A DNA stretch of 64,000 nucleotides, from the NCBI GenBank assembly GCA_023935145.1, contig CM043697.1, forward strand, positions 58,713,501 through 58,777,500, read 5' to 3'. Origin of the DNA: Bretschneidera sinensis (Eukaryota; Streptophyta; Magnoliopsida; Brassicales; Akaniaceae). The notes below the pieces were generated by a model that saw only the letters and a list, made by a program, of their open reading frames with translations, was not told where the DNA came from and made no database searches. Below are positions 1-11,944 of this stretch, piece after piece. Every line of letters starts with the position of its first letter. Position 1 is the first letter of the stretch. Made by a program: the position numbers and the translations under genes.

Positions 1-1522
1 CATGGCACATAGAATCATTAAATTTTACCTAAGTCCAAAAGTAATCCAAACACCAATCTTAAAATCGTTATTGACTCTTAACATCCATCTTACCACAAAC
101 TATTAATCCAAATACCCGGATGATTTTATGCATAACATTCATGAATACAAGTCTTAGCCTCTAAAAACATAATAAATTGCGTGACATCAATCACAAAAAC
201 AAGCTCCATAGGCTCACCTTTCAAATCACTCTCCATTACTGTAGAAAAATCACACTATATTGGATCAATAGGTCTTTAATAAGCTTGTAACGTTAGGCTA
301 AGGTAAATGTTAAGAAGGAATGAGAAGGATTCAACAAGTAAAAGAACTTAATCTCTTAGTTCTGAACACAACTCTTTAAGCACTGGATAACCTTACTTCA
401 ATACCCAACTCTTCCAACCATTTTTCGAGCATTTCTTTCAACAAATCACCATTTTTTTTCTTTCTTTCTTCTTTCTCCGCCTTAATTCATTTTTTTTTTA
501 TTTTTTTTGGCACATAACCATTCACCTTCTTTTTCATCATTTTTTTTTCTTTTCCAAAACCCCCAACTTATCTTCTTTAATGTGCTTGGGGTGTGGTAGT
601 GATATTTTTTACTCCTTTTAAGTGCTTCTCACAACATGTGTATGACTAAGTTCTTTTAAAAGAAAGGTAAGGATAAAATATTTTTAGGCTCATAAAGGTA
701 AGTAAATGGTTTATCGAAAGAAACAAGGCTCAATTTTTCTTTTCAAGAAACAGGCTTAAATAGGTGATTAGTGATAAATATAGCAATGGTAGGTTTGAAA
801 GGCTCAAACGGGTCAAAAATGGCCTATATCATATCCTAAGTAGTGTGTATTCTAGGAATTCGCCTCAAGTGATTATCAAGTAAGTTATAGAGCTTATCAA
901 GGCCGCAAAAGTATTCATAAAACAATCACATAAAATTTCTCTAAATGTTTAAGACTAATCATACAATCTTACTACAAACTAGAGTCTCTAACCAAATGAA
1001 GATTGATGCTTAAATTAATTTCAAACTGAAGCAAGATTTAACTTCTTCTAAATGTTATATGTTATCTCAATTAAGTTTATATCATTGACATGTGAATTAA
1101 CTCTAAGGCTAATACAAAGCATGCTTAAAACAAAAGATACGGACAATGACACCAAGCAGTTTAATGAAAGGCAATTCATATGTTTCTTCCACCCCCAACT
1201 TAAGAATTACATTGACCTCAATGTGAAAGAGAAAGTAAAGGAAACTCCCCTTTTGGACTCATAAGGGCACAACAGCTGAAAGTGGTGCATCTCTATTTAG
1301 ACTGCAGACTCTACTTTTTGTTAAAAGGTTGATCTGCAAAATAGAACAAACAAAAAGAAAGCAGCGGCGGTGTACTATGAAAAAACCCACCATATGTTAG
1401 CACATGAACTGGAAAGAAACACTGAGTACAAACAAGTAATGAAAAGGAAAGCATATTGAAAGATAAAGTAGTGAGGCGATAAAAATTAAAAGAGAAGGGA
1501 AAAAACCAGATAGAACCCAAAA
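1..1522 (-). other. 3' non-coding region of the Athila-like element
   Basis: No supported gene. The stretch lies downstream of ORF3 in the element's orientation and before the expected 3' LTR, where Athila elements carry a long untranslated region. It holds pyrimidine-rich runs on the plus strand (about 450-560), which are purine tracts on the element's sense strand. Small open frames here (for example 1,052-1,264) resemble nothing I recognise. Confidence 0.5.
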
Positions 1523-2640
1523 TTAATCATCAATATCTTCAGGCTCGGCCTCATTCTCTTCACCTTCCTCTTGAGGTGGATCGAAAGATGAACCCAGATA
1601 GGGTGGCATAGTGGGAAAGCGATCCATATGACATCCAGTAGTGGAGGCAATGTGATGGTACATTTGATCAAAAGAAGAGAATACCTCCACTTGATAATCA
1701 GCTTGCCTAGACAAGAACTACTCTTGACAATCTAGCCTATTAAACAACAGTTTATGGTGTTCTTCAAAACGATGCTCTAAACGGTCAAGACGCTCTACAA
1801 CAGTGAATTTCGAGGGGGAGGAGGGGGAGCAAAAATCATGGCTCCCTCGTTCGGATTTGGTGGCCTTGAGGTTTTAATTAGATTGAGCATGTAATCATCG
1901 AGGGGTTTCTTGGGTGGTTGGTGCTCTTCGAGACTACTATAAGGAATATCAGCTTGGATGCATAGTTGGGTAAGCAAAGAAGGAAAGTATAATCCAAGCT
2001 TGTGTCGCACAGTGTGTAAGATAGAATCAAATATTATTTCGCCCACATCTATAGTCATACCCATCAAAATGGCATATATCAAAACAGCTCTTTTAACAGT
2101 TACGCCACTATAATGCAAAGCAGGCATCATCCTTTGACACACAAAATATTGCCAAGCTCGAGCATTGATATTCAACGATGCGCCGAGTAAGGTTTTAGGG
2201 GCATCACCCGTCATTTTCCAGGTGGTGCCCGGAATACATAGAGTGGTGCAAATCTCATCATAATCAATATTAGAGGCATATGCACGATACTCACTGTGGT
2301 CTATGTCGGGTAACCCATAAAACTTATTGATGGAAGAGCGGCTAAAAGAGACTGTTTTTCCTCTAACTAAGACTTTACCATTCCTATGTTCGTCGGCATT
2401 GGCATAGAATTCACGAACTATGTTTTTTAGAGAATTAGAAAAATTGCCCCAATTTCTATTAATGATCATTCTAAATAAGGATGGGTTTCTCTTCTCAGTG
2501 ATATTGAATCCTCGCTCGGGAATAATTTTCCTAGCACTTAACAAGCTATTATATCTCTCACTTGCCTCAAAACTCACAAATTTTGACTCATCATAGTCTT
2601 GTTGTTGCTTCCCCCTAGACCTCTTAATTTTTGATGCCAT
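1523..2640 (-). pseudogene. Athila ORF3 (plant transposon protein / env-position ORF)
   Basis: An uninterrupted frame runs from 2,640 to 1,795 (281 codons), starting at MASKIKRSRG; an upstream in-frame Met at 2,700 is possible, but the basic start at 2,640 fits better. After the stop at 1,795, homologous-looking sequence continues in shifted frames (ERLDRLEHRFEEHH, then a Pro/Glu/Asp-rich tail ending at 1,523), so the C-terminus is broken. The protein has no visible signal peptide or strong membrane segment. Its position after integrase and its composition match the third ORF of Athila elements, often annotated as a putative plant transposon protein or env-like protein. Function is unknown; the env label is positional. 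Lineage call inferred from context. Confidence 0.6.
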
Positions 2641-3044
2641 AAAAGTCAAATATATAGAAGAATATGATGTAAACCAAGATTTAACCACTAAAGAACACAA
2701 GTGAACAATTAAGGGTAGAAATTAAACTTATTTGAGGTCCAAAGTGTGAGAGAGGAAAGACAACTCACCACCTTGAAGATTTTGCTTGATGCACATCAAA
2801 AGCTACTTAGAACCAAGTTAAGGGGAGGAATTTTCAACATAAATTGCAAGATTAAGGCAAATTTCTACAAGAAATGAAGGAAAAAGGGAGGAATGTGGAG
2901 TGGAATTGTGTGTGGAGTGCTAGGGTATGGAGAGAGAAAAGGGAGAAAATGGGAGAGGCTGGTAAGATCGTGAGTGGGAAATGAAAAAAGGAAGTGCAGA
3001 TTGTGTGGAGTGTTAGGTGTAAGTGTTTTTAAAAAAAATCTGGG

Positions 3045-3245
3045 CTTGATCAGGAGGCGCAGCGTGGGCTGGGCGAGGTGCGGCGCGGGCCTGGGCCAGT
3101 GGGCTTGCGCTTACTGCGCGGTGCAGCGCGGGCTGAGGGAGGCGCGGCACGGGTTGGGCTTGCGCTGGGCCTGTGTGCGTGTGCACACTGTGAGGCGCGG
3201 CGTGGGCCTGGTGAGGTGCGGCTTGACCTGGGCCTGGCTGCTAAA
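3045..3245. repeat. GC-rich degenerate tandem repeat between pol and ORF3
   Basis: About 200 bp of very high GC content in an AT-rich element. It is built from variants of GAGGYGCGGCGYGGGCYTGG repeated roughly every 30-45 bp. Related GC-rich motifs (GGTGCGGCGCGG, GGTGCAACGCGGGCTG) recur in the LTR of the same element around 9,845-10,035. Open frames on both strands here are products of base composition. Confidence 0.7.
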
Positions 3246-3425
3246 AAAAATGTATTTGTTTGCTTGCCCAAAAATAAAATGAAATTAAAAAAAATAAAAA
3301 TAGATAAATATTTTAATAAATTTTCTTAAAGTATTTGAAACTAAAAAAATAAAATGTAAGAGAAACTCAACAAATAAAATAAAAAAAACGAAAAAAAACG
3401 CACTTTGGTTGTGTGATGATCAATT

Positions 3426-4833
3426 TTAAGGTAAATAGACCGGATCCATAAGTGGAATGTCTTCCACTTCCGGATCTTGCCTATTGATTAAGATTTTAAG
3501 CCGCTGACCATTTACTTTAAAAATCCGACCATCCCTAGTGTCCTCAATTTCCACTGCTCCATTTTCGGAAACATTCTTTACTATGAAATGACCAGTCCAC
3601 CTTGACCTAAGTTTTCCAGGATGCTTATGGAGTCTAGAGTCATATAAGAGCACCCATCATTGGGTTTAAATGTTTTTCTCAAAATGTTTTTACCATGGAA
3701 TACTTTCATCTTAGCCTTATAGATTCTAGAATTCTCATAAGCATCGTTTCTTAATTCCTCTAACTCGGTCAACTGATATTTCCTAAGTTTACCCGCTTCT
3801 CCTAGGTCAAGATTAAAAGACTTGATTGCCTAATAGGCTCGGTGCTCGAGCTCTACAGGTAAGTGACAGGGCTTTCCAAAAACAAGCCGATAAGGTGACA
3901 TACTTAAGGGAGTTTTAAAGGCTGTACGATAAGCCCAAAGTGCATCAACTAGTCTCAAAGACTAATCCTTGCGATCCGGGTTAACCGTTTTTTCTAAAAT
4001 CTGTTTAATTTCCCTATTGGCAAGCTCTACTTGTCCACTGGTCTGAGGGTGATAGGCAATAGATATTTTATGCAGTACCCCATATTTTTTCATCAAAGCT
4101 TCAAAAGAGCGATTGCAAAAATGTGTACCTCGATCACTAATTATAGCACGTGGTGTACCAAATCGAGATAACACATTTTCTTTGAGAAATTTAATTACCG
4201 TTTGATTATCATTACTGTGCAAGCTACTGCCTCTACCTACTTAGATACATAATCTATTGCTACGATGATATATTGGTATCCGAAGGAAGGAAGAAAGAGT
4301 CCCATGAAATCGATGCCCCAACAATCAAAGATTTCAATCACTAAAATAGGGTTTAAGGGCATCATATTTCGTCGAGACATAGCTCCTAACTTTTGACACC
4401 TTTCACATGAGCGAAAATAGATGTTTGCATCTTTAAACAAGGTAGGCCAATAAAATTCACACTGCAAAATTTTTGCAGCGGTTTTTTTCATTGAAAAGTG
4501 GCCTCCACAAGCTTGGGTATGACAAAATTCTAAGACGCTATCAATCTCTTCATTAGGGATACAGCGCCTTAAAATTTGGTCAGGGCAATATTTGAAAAGA
4601 TAGGGGTCATCCCAATAAAAATTACATACCTCATATAAGAATTTCCTCTTGTCTTGAACATTCCAATCCCTAAGTATCTCACCTGTAGCCAAATAATTTA
4701 CGATGTGAGCGAACCATAGTAGAGAGGTGATGGAGAGTAATTGCTCATCGGGAAAATCATCTTTGATTGGCATGTCATCACGAGTGTCCTCGAATGTAAG
4801 TCTCGAGAGATGGTCGGCCACTACGTTCTCCAC
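3426..4833 (-). pseudogene. Athila pol: integrase
   Basis: Carries the HHCC zinc-binding segment (HTQACGGHFS, then CERCQ, about 4,540-4,390). The catalytic core has the first Asp in WGIDFMGLF (about 4,300), the second in ISDRGTHFCN (about 4,140) and the Glu in the SGQVELANREIK stretch (about 4,030). A C-terminal segment ends GQRLKILINRQDPEVEDIP with a stop at 3,426. It would insert the cDNA copy into chromosomes. Stops or frame shifts near 4,230, 3,960 and 3,780 break the frame, so it is inactive as it stands. Confidence 0.85.
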
Positions 4834-6204
4834 TCATTTCTTATCCTTGATGGTGATGTCGAATTCTTGTAAGAGAAGGATCCATTGGATTAGTTGTGCC
4901 TTAGCATCCTTATTTGTAAGAAGATACTTAAGGGCTGCATGATCTGTAAAAATAAGGATAGGAGAACCAATCAAATAGGCACGAAATTTATCTAAAGCAA
5001 ATACTACAGCTAGCAATTCTTTTTCAGTTGTAGAGTAATTCATTTGAGCACTATTTAAAGTTTTACTAGCATAGTAAATTACAAAAGGTTTGTCTTCCCT
5101 TCATTGTCCAAGAACAGCACCTACAGCGTAGTCACTAGCATCATACGTAATTTCGAAAAGTAAAGTCCAATCCGGTGACTGCATTATAGGTGCGGAAGTA
5201 AGCTTGCCAATTAGTGTTTGGAAGGCCTCTTGACAAGCTTGTGTCCATTCAAAAGGGGTATCTTTAATGAGGAGGGTACATAGAGGTCTAGATATGCTCG
5301 AGAAATTTTGTATGAACCTCCTATAAAAACCAGCATGACCAAGGAAAGATCTTACATCCTTTATTGTCTTGGGGGTAGGTAATTTAGAGATTAATTCAAT
5401 TTTAGATTGATCAACCTCTATTCCTTTAGAAGAGACAATATGCCCCAAGACAATACCGGATGGTACCATGAAATGACATTTTTCCTAATTTAAAACCAAT
5501 TCTTTCTCCTCACAGCGAATCAAAACTCTCTCTAAATTCTTTAAGCATGCATCGAATGAAGATCCAAAAACAGTTAGGTCATCCATAAAAACTTCCATGC
5601 AATTTTCAATCATGTCACTAAAGATACTCATCATACAACGTTGAAAAGTAGCAGGGGCATTGCACAATCCAAATGGCATTCTACGAAAAGCATAGGTGCT
5701 AAAGGGATAAGTGAAAGTGGTCTTTTCTTGGTCTTCTAATGCAATTGCGATTTGATAATAACCGGAATAACCATCTAAAAAATAGTAGAAGGGATGACCA
5801 GCTACACGCTCAAGAATTTGATCAATAAAGGGGAGTGGGAAGTGGTCTTTCCGGGTAGCAGCATTTAATTTCCTATAATCAATGCACATGCGCCACCCGG
5901 TCACAAGTTTGGTAGGGACTAGTTCTCCTAGGTCATTCTTCACCACCGTGACTCCAGACTTTTTAAGGACTACTTGCGTAGGGCTGACCTACTTACTATT
6001 AGCTATGGGATATATAATACCCGCATCTAATAGTTTCAGCACTTCATTTTTTACTACTTCTTTCATGGTGGGGTTTAGCCTACGTTGTGGGTCTCTACAA
6101 GGACTAGTTCCTCCATCTAGATTTATTTTATGGGAGCAGATTAGGGGATTAATTCCCTTCAAGTCAGCCATGCTCCATCCTAGAGCTGATTTATGTGCAT
6201 TCAA
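4834..6204 (-). pseudogene. Athila pol: reverse transcriptase and RNase H
   Basis: RT motifs are clear in 5,946-5,485: MCIDYRKLNAATRKDHFPLP, DGYSGYYQI, FRRMPFGLCNAPATFQRCM and the catalytic box VFMDDLTVFG. The RT C-terminus and start of RNase H lie in 5,469-5,101 (KDVRSFLGHAGFYRRFI, FEWTQACQEAF). RNase H continues in 5,043-4,834 ([20 protein letters not shown]). The upstream part at 6,204-5,989 is the linker between protease and RT. In-frame stops at about 5,985, 5,475 and 5,100 interrupt it. The motifs themselves are well preserved, so the decay looks moderate. Confidence 0.88.
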
Positions 6205-6240
6205 AATTTGAAGTAATTCCTCACCTTGGGTTTCAGATAA

Positions 6241-7110
6241 TTAAGAAGAAATTATAACAGGAAAGGTATCACCTGGACCGAGAAAGGCATACTTTAATCC
6301 CTTTGGTAGTGGCTTTAATTCGACCTTAGGTGCTTCCACATTTGAGGGGACTTGTGTCTGGCTTCTTTCGGGCAGCTCCTCAAACCTTGGTTGCCATGCC
6401 CGCTTGCCATAATCCTGAAATTTGTCAAAAACAGAACACACATTAATTATATCCATTTTATCATCAGATAAATCTATTTCAGGATTAACAAGAAAATTTT
6501 TAAGAGGATCATAATCATGAGTTAAAGAGACTCCCTCATTGATGAGTGACTCAATCATGCAAAGCTGGTGGCTTTCATCCTCATCTTCGGGCTGCCTTGC
6601 AACATTTAAAATATTTACTTCAAGGGTCATGTTACCAAAAGACAGTTTCATGAGTCAATTCCTACAATTTATTAGAGCATTCGCAGTAGCAAGGAAAAGT
6701 CTACCTAAAATTAAAGGGATTTTGGAATTAGTGTTTACAGCAAAAGTGGTATCAAGAATTAAGAAATCAATAGGATAGTAAAATTTATCAATTTGAATCA
6801 ACACATCCTCTACCACACCTCGGGGTACTTTGACTGAACGGTCAGCCAATTGTAACACCACACCGGTTGGTTTGATTTCTCCTAAACCTAGCTGTAAATA
6901 AATGGAAAATGGCATCAAGTTGACACTAGCTCCTAAATCTAGTAAGGCTTGTCCAACCTCATGATTTCCAATGCTACAAGCAATGGTTGGACAGCCCGGG
7001 TCTTTATATTTTGGGGGAATTCTTTCCTCAATTAAGGCATTAACTTGATCAGTTAGGAATGTTGTTTTCTTGACATGGTGCTTCCTCTTAATTGTGCATA
7101 AATCCTTGAG
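6241..7110 (-). pseudogene. Athila pol: aspartic protease region
   Basis: The active-site segment reads GQALLDLGASVNLMPFSIY around 6,960-6,905 (DLGAS in place of the more general DSGA, as usual in this lineage). It is followed by the flap region and ILGRLFLATANALINC near 6,690-6,655, the conserved ILG-R motif of retropepsins. The following 6,651-6,241 segment is the acidic linker to RT. A stop separates the two halves near 6,652. It would cleave the Gag-Pol polyprotein. Confidence 0.75.
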
Positions 7111-7116
7111 AACTTT

Positions 7117-8831
7117 TTAATAGGTGGGAACTTGTTTAATCACATGCAAGAGTGGAAGATTCAGTTTCACTTGCCTCAAATTCTCTAGGATTTCATTATT
7201 TATTTCCAGAATTTTCTTTTTTGATTTTAAGGCTTGAGGGAATGGTACCTTAATAGGACTTTTGGTTACTTCAAGTTCTTTGGGTTGTTCGTTTTCACTA
7301 CTAGGTTGCCCCTTTTCCTCATCCTCAGATTTATTCATTGGTGGGATGTGTAGTGACTTACCACTTCGGGTCACAATGGTATTTATATCTTCCAAATTTT
7401 CTTGTGCCATATGTTGACCGTGAGGATTGGACTGAACTTGGGAAGGGAACTTACCTCGCTCAGTCACACTTAAGGAGCCCATTAATTTAGACACTTGGCT
7501 CCTTATTTCTTTGTTTTCCTCAACCACCTGCGTAATCAACGCCTCACATCTCTGGTTTGTTTTACCTTGTGCTTCTATAAAAGCATGTAAGGTGTCTTCT
7601 AAAGAGTTCCTAGAGGTTGAGGGTGCATGATAAGGTGTAGGGTATGATCTAGGGGGCTGTGCATGCTGTTGGTTTTCAGATTTCCAGCTGAAGTTAAGGT
7701 GATTTCGCCACCCCGGATTATATGTGTTAGAGAAGGGTGCTTGAGGCTTCTTGTACATGCCTAGGGCATTACATTGTTCCTCGTACAGCCCTCTCATATC
7801 AACAAAAGTGGGGCACTCTTGAGCGGGATGATCTACCCCTCCACACACAAAACATGGTTCCAATGGTTTAGCTTGATTAACCATGTGTGTTGGTTTTTTA
7901 GTTTTCAATGCCTCTAGCTCTCTAGTAAGCAGTTCAACCTTAGCTTTCAGGTTGTCTTCCTCCCTAAGATGGTATATTTCGCCACCACTAGGGTTTCCAA
8001 TAGGTCATGACCTATTTGTGCTTTCAGTAGCACTAGGTCCAGTCCATGTGTGAGCTTTTTCAGCAAGCTCATTGAGGTATCGATAGCCTCATCAGGGTCT
8101 TTTAGTAGAAATTCACCATTACACATCATCTCGACAAACTGGCGTTCTCTATAGGTATGACCCTTATAGAAATAGCTCACTAAACGCCAATTTTCATACC
8201 CATGATGTGGACACATACTTAACAGCTCTTTAAATTTCTCCCAAGACTAATACAAAGTCTCATTTTCCTTTTGTACAAAGGTGGAGATTTGTCTTTTCAG
8301 CGCATTAGTCTTATGTTGAGGGAAGTATTTGTTAAAAAAGACTTGGGTCATCTCATTCCATGACCCAATTGATCGTGGTTTCAACGAGTATAACCAACTC
8401 TTAGCTTTATCCTTTAAGGAGAAAGGAAAAAACTTGAGTCACACGATATCATCAGTTGCATCTTGACTATAAAAAGTCGCAACTACTTCCTCAAACTCTC
8501 TAATGTGCACATATGGGTTTTCGTTTTCCAAACCATGAAAAGTAGGGAGTAATTGAATCATCCCTGTTTTAAAGTCTTGATGGCGGGTGTTGGTTGGAAA
8601 CATAATGCACGATGGTGTGGCTGTTTGGCTAGGATGTAAATAATCTTTGAGTGTCCTAGTTATATTCTCATTAGGGTTTTCAGCCATGTTGACAAAGTTT
8701 TCTAAATTTTCAGTTGGGTGTATACTAAGGTCCGATCTAGGCGAGGTTTCACTAACGGACGAAGATGGAAGGGGTACCTCTATTTCAGGTCCTTTAATGA
8801 ATCTCCCTCGCGAGTCTCTCGGTCTAAGCAT
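7117..8831 (-). pseudogene. Athila gag (capsid and nucleocapsid)
   Basis: The likely start is at 8,831 (MLRPRDSRGRFIKGPEIEVP), shortly after the primer site. Capsid-type sequence includes GMIQLLPTFHGLENENPYVH (about 8,560-8,500), typical of Athila/Tat gag. The nucleocapsid zinc knuckle CFVCGGVDHPAQEC (C-X2-C-X4-H-X4-C, about 7,850-7,805) is intact. Pro/Gln-rich and Lys-rich segments follow to 7,117. Frame breaks near 8,435, 8,220 and 7,940 make it a pseudogene. The protein would form the virus-like particle and package element RNA. Confidence 0.82.
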
Positions 8832-8956
8832 ATAACAGCTGAGTTTAAAAGTAATAAATAGAACAGAACAAAATAAAGAAAAAAAATCAGAATATAAAGG
8901 AAAGATAGTACCGTCTTGTCTTAGAGTTGACAAACTTCCTTATGAGTAAACGCGTC

Positions 8957-8974
8957 TCCCCGGCAACGGCGCCA
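8957..8974 (-). other. Primer binding site, tRNA-Asp
   Basis: The plus strand reads TCCCCGGCAACGGCGCCA, identical to the 3' end of plant tRNA-Asp(GUC) with its CCA; the minus strand is therefore the complementary primer site. It sits five bases inside the LTR edge at 8,980, as expected. Confidence 0.9.
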
Positions 8975-8979
8975 AAATT

Positions 8980-10462
8980 TGATTACGCCCAAAGTATTAT
9001 AATGCGGTGTTATAGTATAGCTTTGGGGTGTCGATTCCACAGGGAGACAAATTAACTATAAAGAAAGATGTAAACTTTAATATGAGACGATATGATCAAA
9101 TTAAATAGAGAATCTGAATTTGATAGTGAAACAATTGTGTAAAGTAGATTGTGAAATATAATAGGAGAGCAACAAGGATCCGGGAATCCTCCCTACGTTT
9201 GTTGCCCTAATCCTAACTTGATTCAGTTGTTTTTATCTCGATTGCAAGTTTCACATCCCAAACAGGCAATTGGCAAATATTTAATTAAAGCACATGTATA
9301 AACCCTAATTTGATTGTTATGAAATACTCTTTATTTTCAATTCATGCACACATGATCTATCCTTTAAGTTTATCAAGAAACGACAATATATCTTTGATGA
9401 CAATATTGCAGTAATGGACAAACCTAAAGGCTAGATCTACCGGACTCAATCATACCCAAATAATCTTGACATAAAGAAAGCATGACTAAATCTATATCAA
9501 GGAAAAAGATACAATCACCGGATTAGATGAAATCTTTATAATTAGAATAAAAAGTAAATCATAACAATGTTTGAACGTTAAAGCTCCATTACAACTGAAT
9601 CAAATAAGGGAAATAGAAACAACTACACCTAGGGATTCATCCCTTTGCCTTGCTTGGAGATTAGTTAGCCATGGGGCTCATGGTTGCACAATGGAAGAAA
9701 AGTTGCTGCTTTCTTGAGTTCTCCAGGTTTTTGAATGCATAATTACGAACCCTAAGTGGTCTATTTATAGTGTACAAGGCCTAAGGGTGTTTTAGGGTTT
9801 GGACAAGTCATTAAAGACCTAATTAGGGTCTAACTCGGAGAGCACAAAGCTGCGTGCGCGCTGCACCTTCACTTGGGCACCGCGCCTCTGTTTTGTCAAG
9901 TCAGGTGCTGGTGCTGTGAGATGCGCCTCAAATAATTCACGGTGCAACGCGGGCTGATGCTTCTTTCAGTGCCTTTGGCCCTCTTTCTGCAAGGTGCACC
10001 TCAAATAATCCAAGGTGCGGCGCGGCCTGGTGCTGATTCAAGAGGTCTGACGTCTGTCCTCTGAAATCGCCATAACTTTCTCTAGAGAAATGATTTTAAC
10101 GAACCGTAAAATCCTTCAGAAAGTAGACTTCCAGATCTTTCTAAGTATATGTGGCACACTTCCTGGTTCTTCCTACATCAATACAGTTTAATTTTGCAAA
10201 GATAATTGACTTGTTTGGCATTCTGATGACTTAGTGAAAACTCCTTTCTTAGTTTCTCTTCATCTTGGCTCTTCCGCGACCACTCTCTCACTTGAGTTTT
10301 CATTGAAGTTTCGTGTTTAAAATGATGATCGCTTTTCCATCTCTTTTAACTCAAGATACCTGAAAATGCACTGAAATAAGTTAATGTTCCAAGAATACTA
10401 CTTTAGAGTTGTTAATGAATAAAAATGCAATTAAAACCTAAGTCAACCCTAAAGTGCTAACA
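8980..10462 (-). repeat. 5' LTR of the Athila-like element
   Basis: Bounded by TG (8,980-8,981) and CA (10,461-10,462) on the plus strand, so on the element strand it starts TGTTAGCACTTTAGGG and ends GGGCGTAATCA next to the primer site. Length about 1,483 bp, usual for Athila. It contains no gene. The stretch 9,845-10,035 is GC-rich with repeats of CGCCTCAAATAATYCAMGGTG. A module at about 10,065-10,200 (CATAACTTTCTCTAGA ... CCTGGTTCTTC) recurs in the other Athila-like LTR at 39,161-40,617. Confidence 0.8.
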
Positions 10463-10675
10463 AATAAGCACGATTAAGATGTATTTTATGGCTCTCATCA
10501 TCATGCATCATCAACATGACTATAATTTTAGAGCACCTTATAATGTTAAGAAAATATGGGTATCTAAAGGAACCGTATTTTTTAGAACCAACCCCAAATA
10601 ACCCAAGAAATTTTGGGTACCTAAGAGTGCAATTGTGTATCTTTGTGTAATATAGATATGTCTCCACACTAAGGA

Positions 10676-11944
10676 AAAATGTAACTATTGGTACCTTGAT
10701 AGTGGATGCTCAAAGCACATGACCAGGTGATCAAAGCATATTCAAAGAGCTAACTTTAAGCGATGGTGGACAAGTCACCATTGGAGATAACACAAAGATT
10801 AAGATCATTGGGCATGGAAAAGTTGGTAACGATTTCTCAACCATTGATCATGTATAATATGTGCAAGGCCTTAAGCCAAATTTGCTTAGCATTAGTCAAC
10901 TATGTGACAAATGCAATAAAGACATGACTGGTGATCAATGCATGTTCAAAGAGCTAATTCTAAGGGATGGTGGACATGTCACCATTGGAGACAATACAAA
11001 GATTAAGATCATTGGGCATGAAAAAGTTGGTAACGATTTCTCAACCATTGATCATGTATTATATGTGTAAGGCCTTAAGCCAAATTTGTTTAGTATTGGT
11101 CAAATATACAAAGGAAAAAAAAGTCATATGTGAAACCTCTCATTGTCTAGTTATAGACATCAAGAGTAATAAGATCAAGTTTGTTGGCCAAAGACACAAA
11201 AATGTCTATATAGTTGATTTAAAATTTTTGCATTATGAAAATTAAAAATATTTTCCCATATTTAGTGAAAACCCATGGCTATGGGATAAAAAACTTGCCC
11301 ATGTGAATATGGATTTGCTTAAAACCATTTCAAGAAAAGATTTAGTCATTGGACTTCAAACAATCAAATTTGAAAAAGACAAGGTATTTGATGCTTGTCA
11401 AATGGGAAAACAAACTAGAATTTCCTTTAAATAAAAAAATATAGTCTCAACTACTAGACCATTGGAACTTCTACATATGGACTTGTTTGATCCAATAAGT
11501 ACCATAAATCTAGGTAGCCATCAATATGCTCTTGTTATTGTTGATGACTATTCAAGATATACATTTTTTACTTTTATTGCTTACAAGGATGAAGCTTACA
11601 AAGGATTTGTGAACTTTTGTAAAAAGTGTAAAAAGGTTCAAAATGAAAAAGAAATTTTTATTTTGAGCATTAGAAGTGATCATAAAAAAGAATTCGAAAA
11701 CCAAAGCTTTTCAAAATTTTGTGATGAAAATGGAATGGATCACAACTTTTCAGCACATAGAACTCCTCAACAAAATGGAGTTGTTGAGAGGAAAAACAGA
11801 GTTCTGGAAGAATTTGCAAGAACAATGCTTTGTGAAAATAGTTTGCCAAAATATTTTTCGGTGGAAGCCGTAAACACTTCTTGCTATGTTTTAAATAGAG
11901 TTTTATATAGGCCTATGCTGAACAATACTCCATATGAATTATAG
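10676..11944 (+). pseudogene. Copia 1 pol: protease and integrase
   Basis: The protease active site is WYLDSGCSKHMT (about 10,701-10,736). It is followed by the duplicated segment with GDNTKIKIIGHEKV and LKPNLLSISQLCD, the usual copia protease-to-integrase linker. The integrase core at 11,462-11,944 shows the first catalytic Asp in LLHMDLFDP, the second in SIRSDHKKEFEN (the normal DNG/DHG position) and the Glu in PQQNGVVERKNR. The HHCC region around 11,270-11,420 is damaged by stops. An extra base after MT near 10,738 and several stops show it is inactive. Confidence 0.8.
10719..11107 (+). repeat. 204-bp tandem duplication inside copia 1 protease
   Basis: Two adjacent copies with a period of 204 bp (for example GTGCAAGGCC at 10,861 and GTGTAAGGCC at 11,065). 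The unit encodes the segment from the protease start (MTGDQ ... FKEL ... TIGDNTKIKIIGH) to LSISQLCDK. The period is exactly 68 codons. Copia 2 has only one copy, so the duplication is specific to copia 1. Confidence 0.85.

Larger units (their letters stand above)
1..10462 (-). mobile_element. Athila-like Ty3/gypsy retrotransposon, 3' end outside window
   Basis: Reading leftward from 10,462 the order is LTR, tRNA-Asp primer site, gag, protease, reverse transcriptase, RNase H, integrase, a spacer and a further ORF3, then non-coding sequence to the window edge. This order, the tRNA-Asp primer, the long LTR and an ORF after integrase are characteristic of the Athila lineage. No second LTR is seen, so the 3' LTR should lie left of base 1. 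Reading frames carry several stops, so the copy is not autonomous. At 10,462/10,463 the sequence switches directly to copia sequence homologous to the second copia element (about 43,200), so the Athila element appears to have inserted into that copia. Confidence 0.85.

Noticed and set aside
1390..1400. TGTTAGCAC near 1,395 as the edge of the missing Athila 3' LTR
   Set aside because: It is in the wrong orientation and the adjoining sequence does not match the LTR at 8,980-10,462.
1052..1714. Small ORFs downstream of Athila ORF3 as separate genes
   Set aside because: Only the 1,714-1,523 frame is supported, as the displaced C-terminus of ORF3; the others are unrelated short frames.
3050..3329. 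Three overlapping ORFs of 73-102 codons in the GC-rich block
   Set aside because: Frames are open on both strands because of the GC-rich repeat; compositions are Arg/Gly/Ala-rich without family resemblance.
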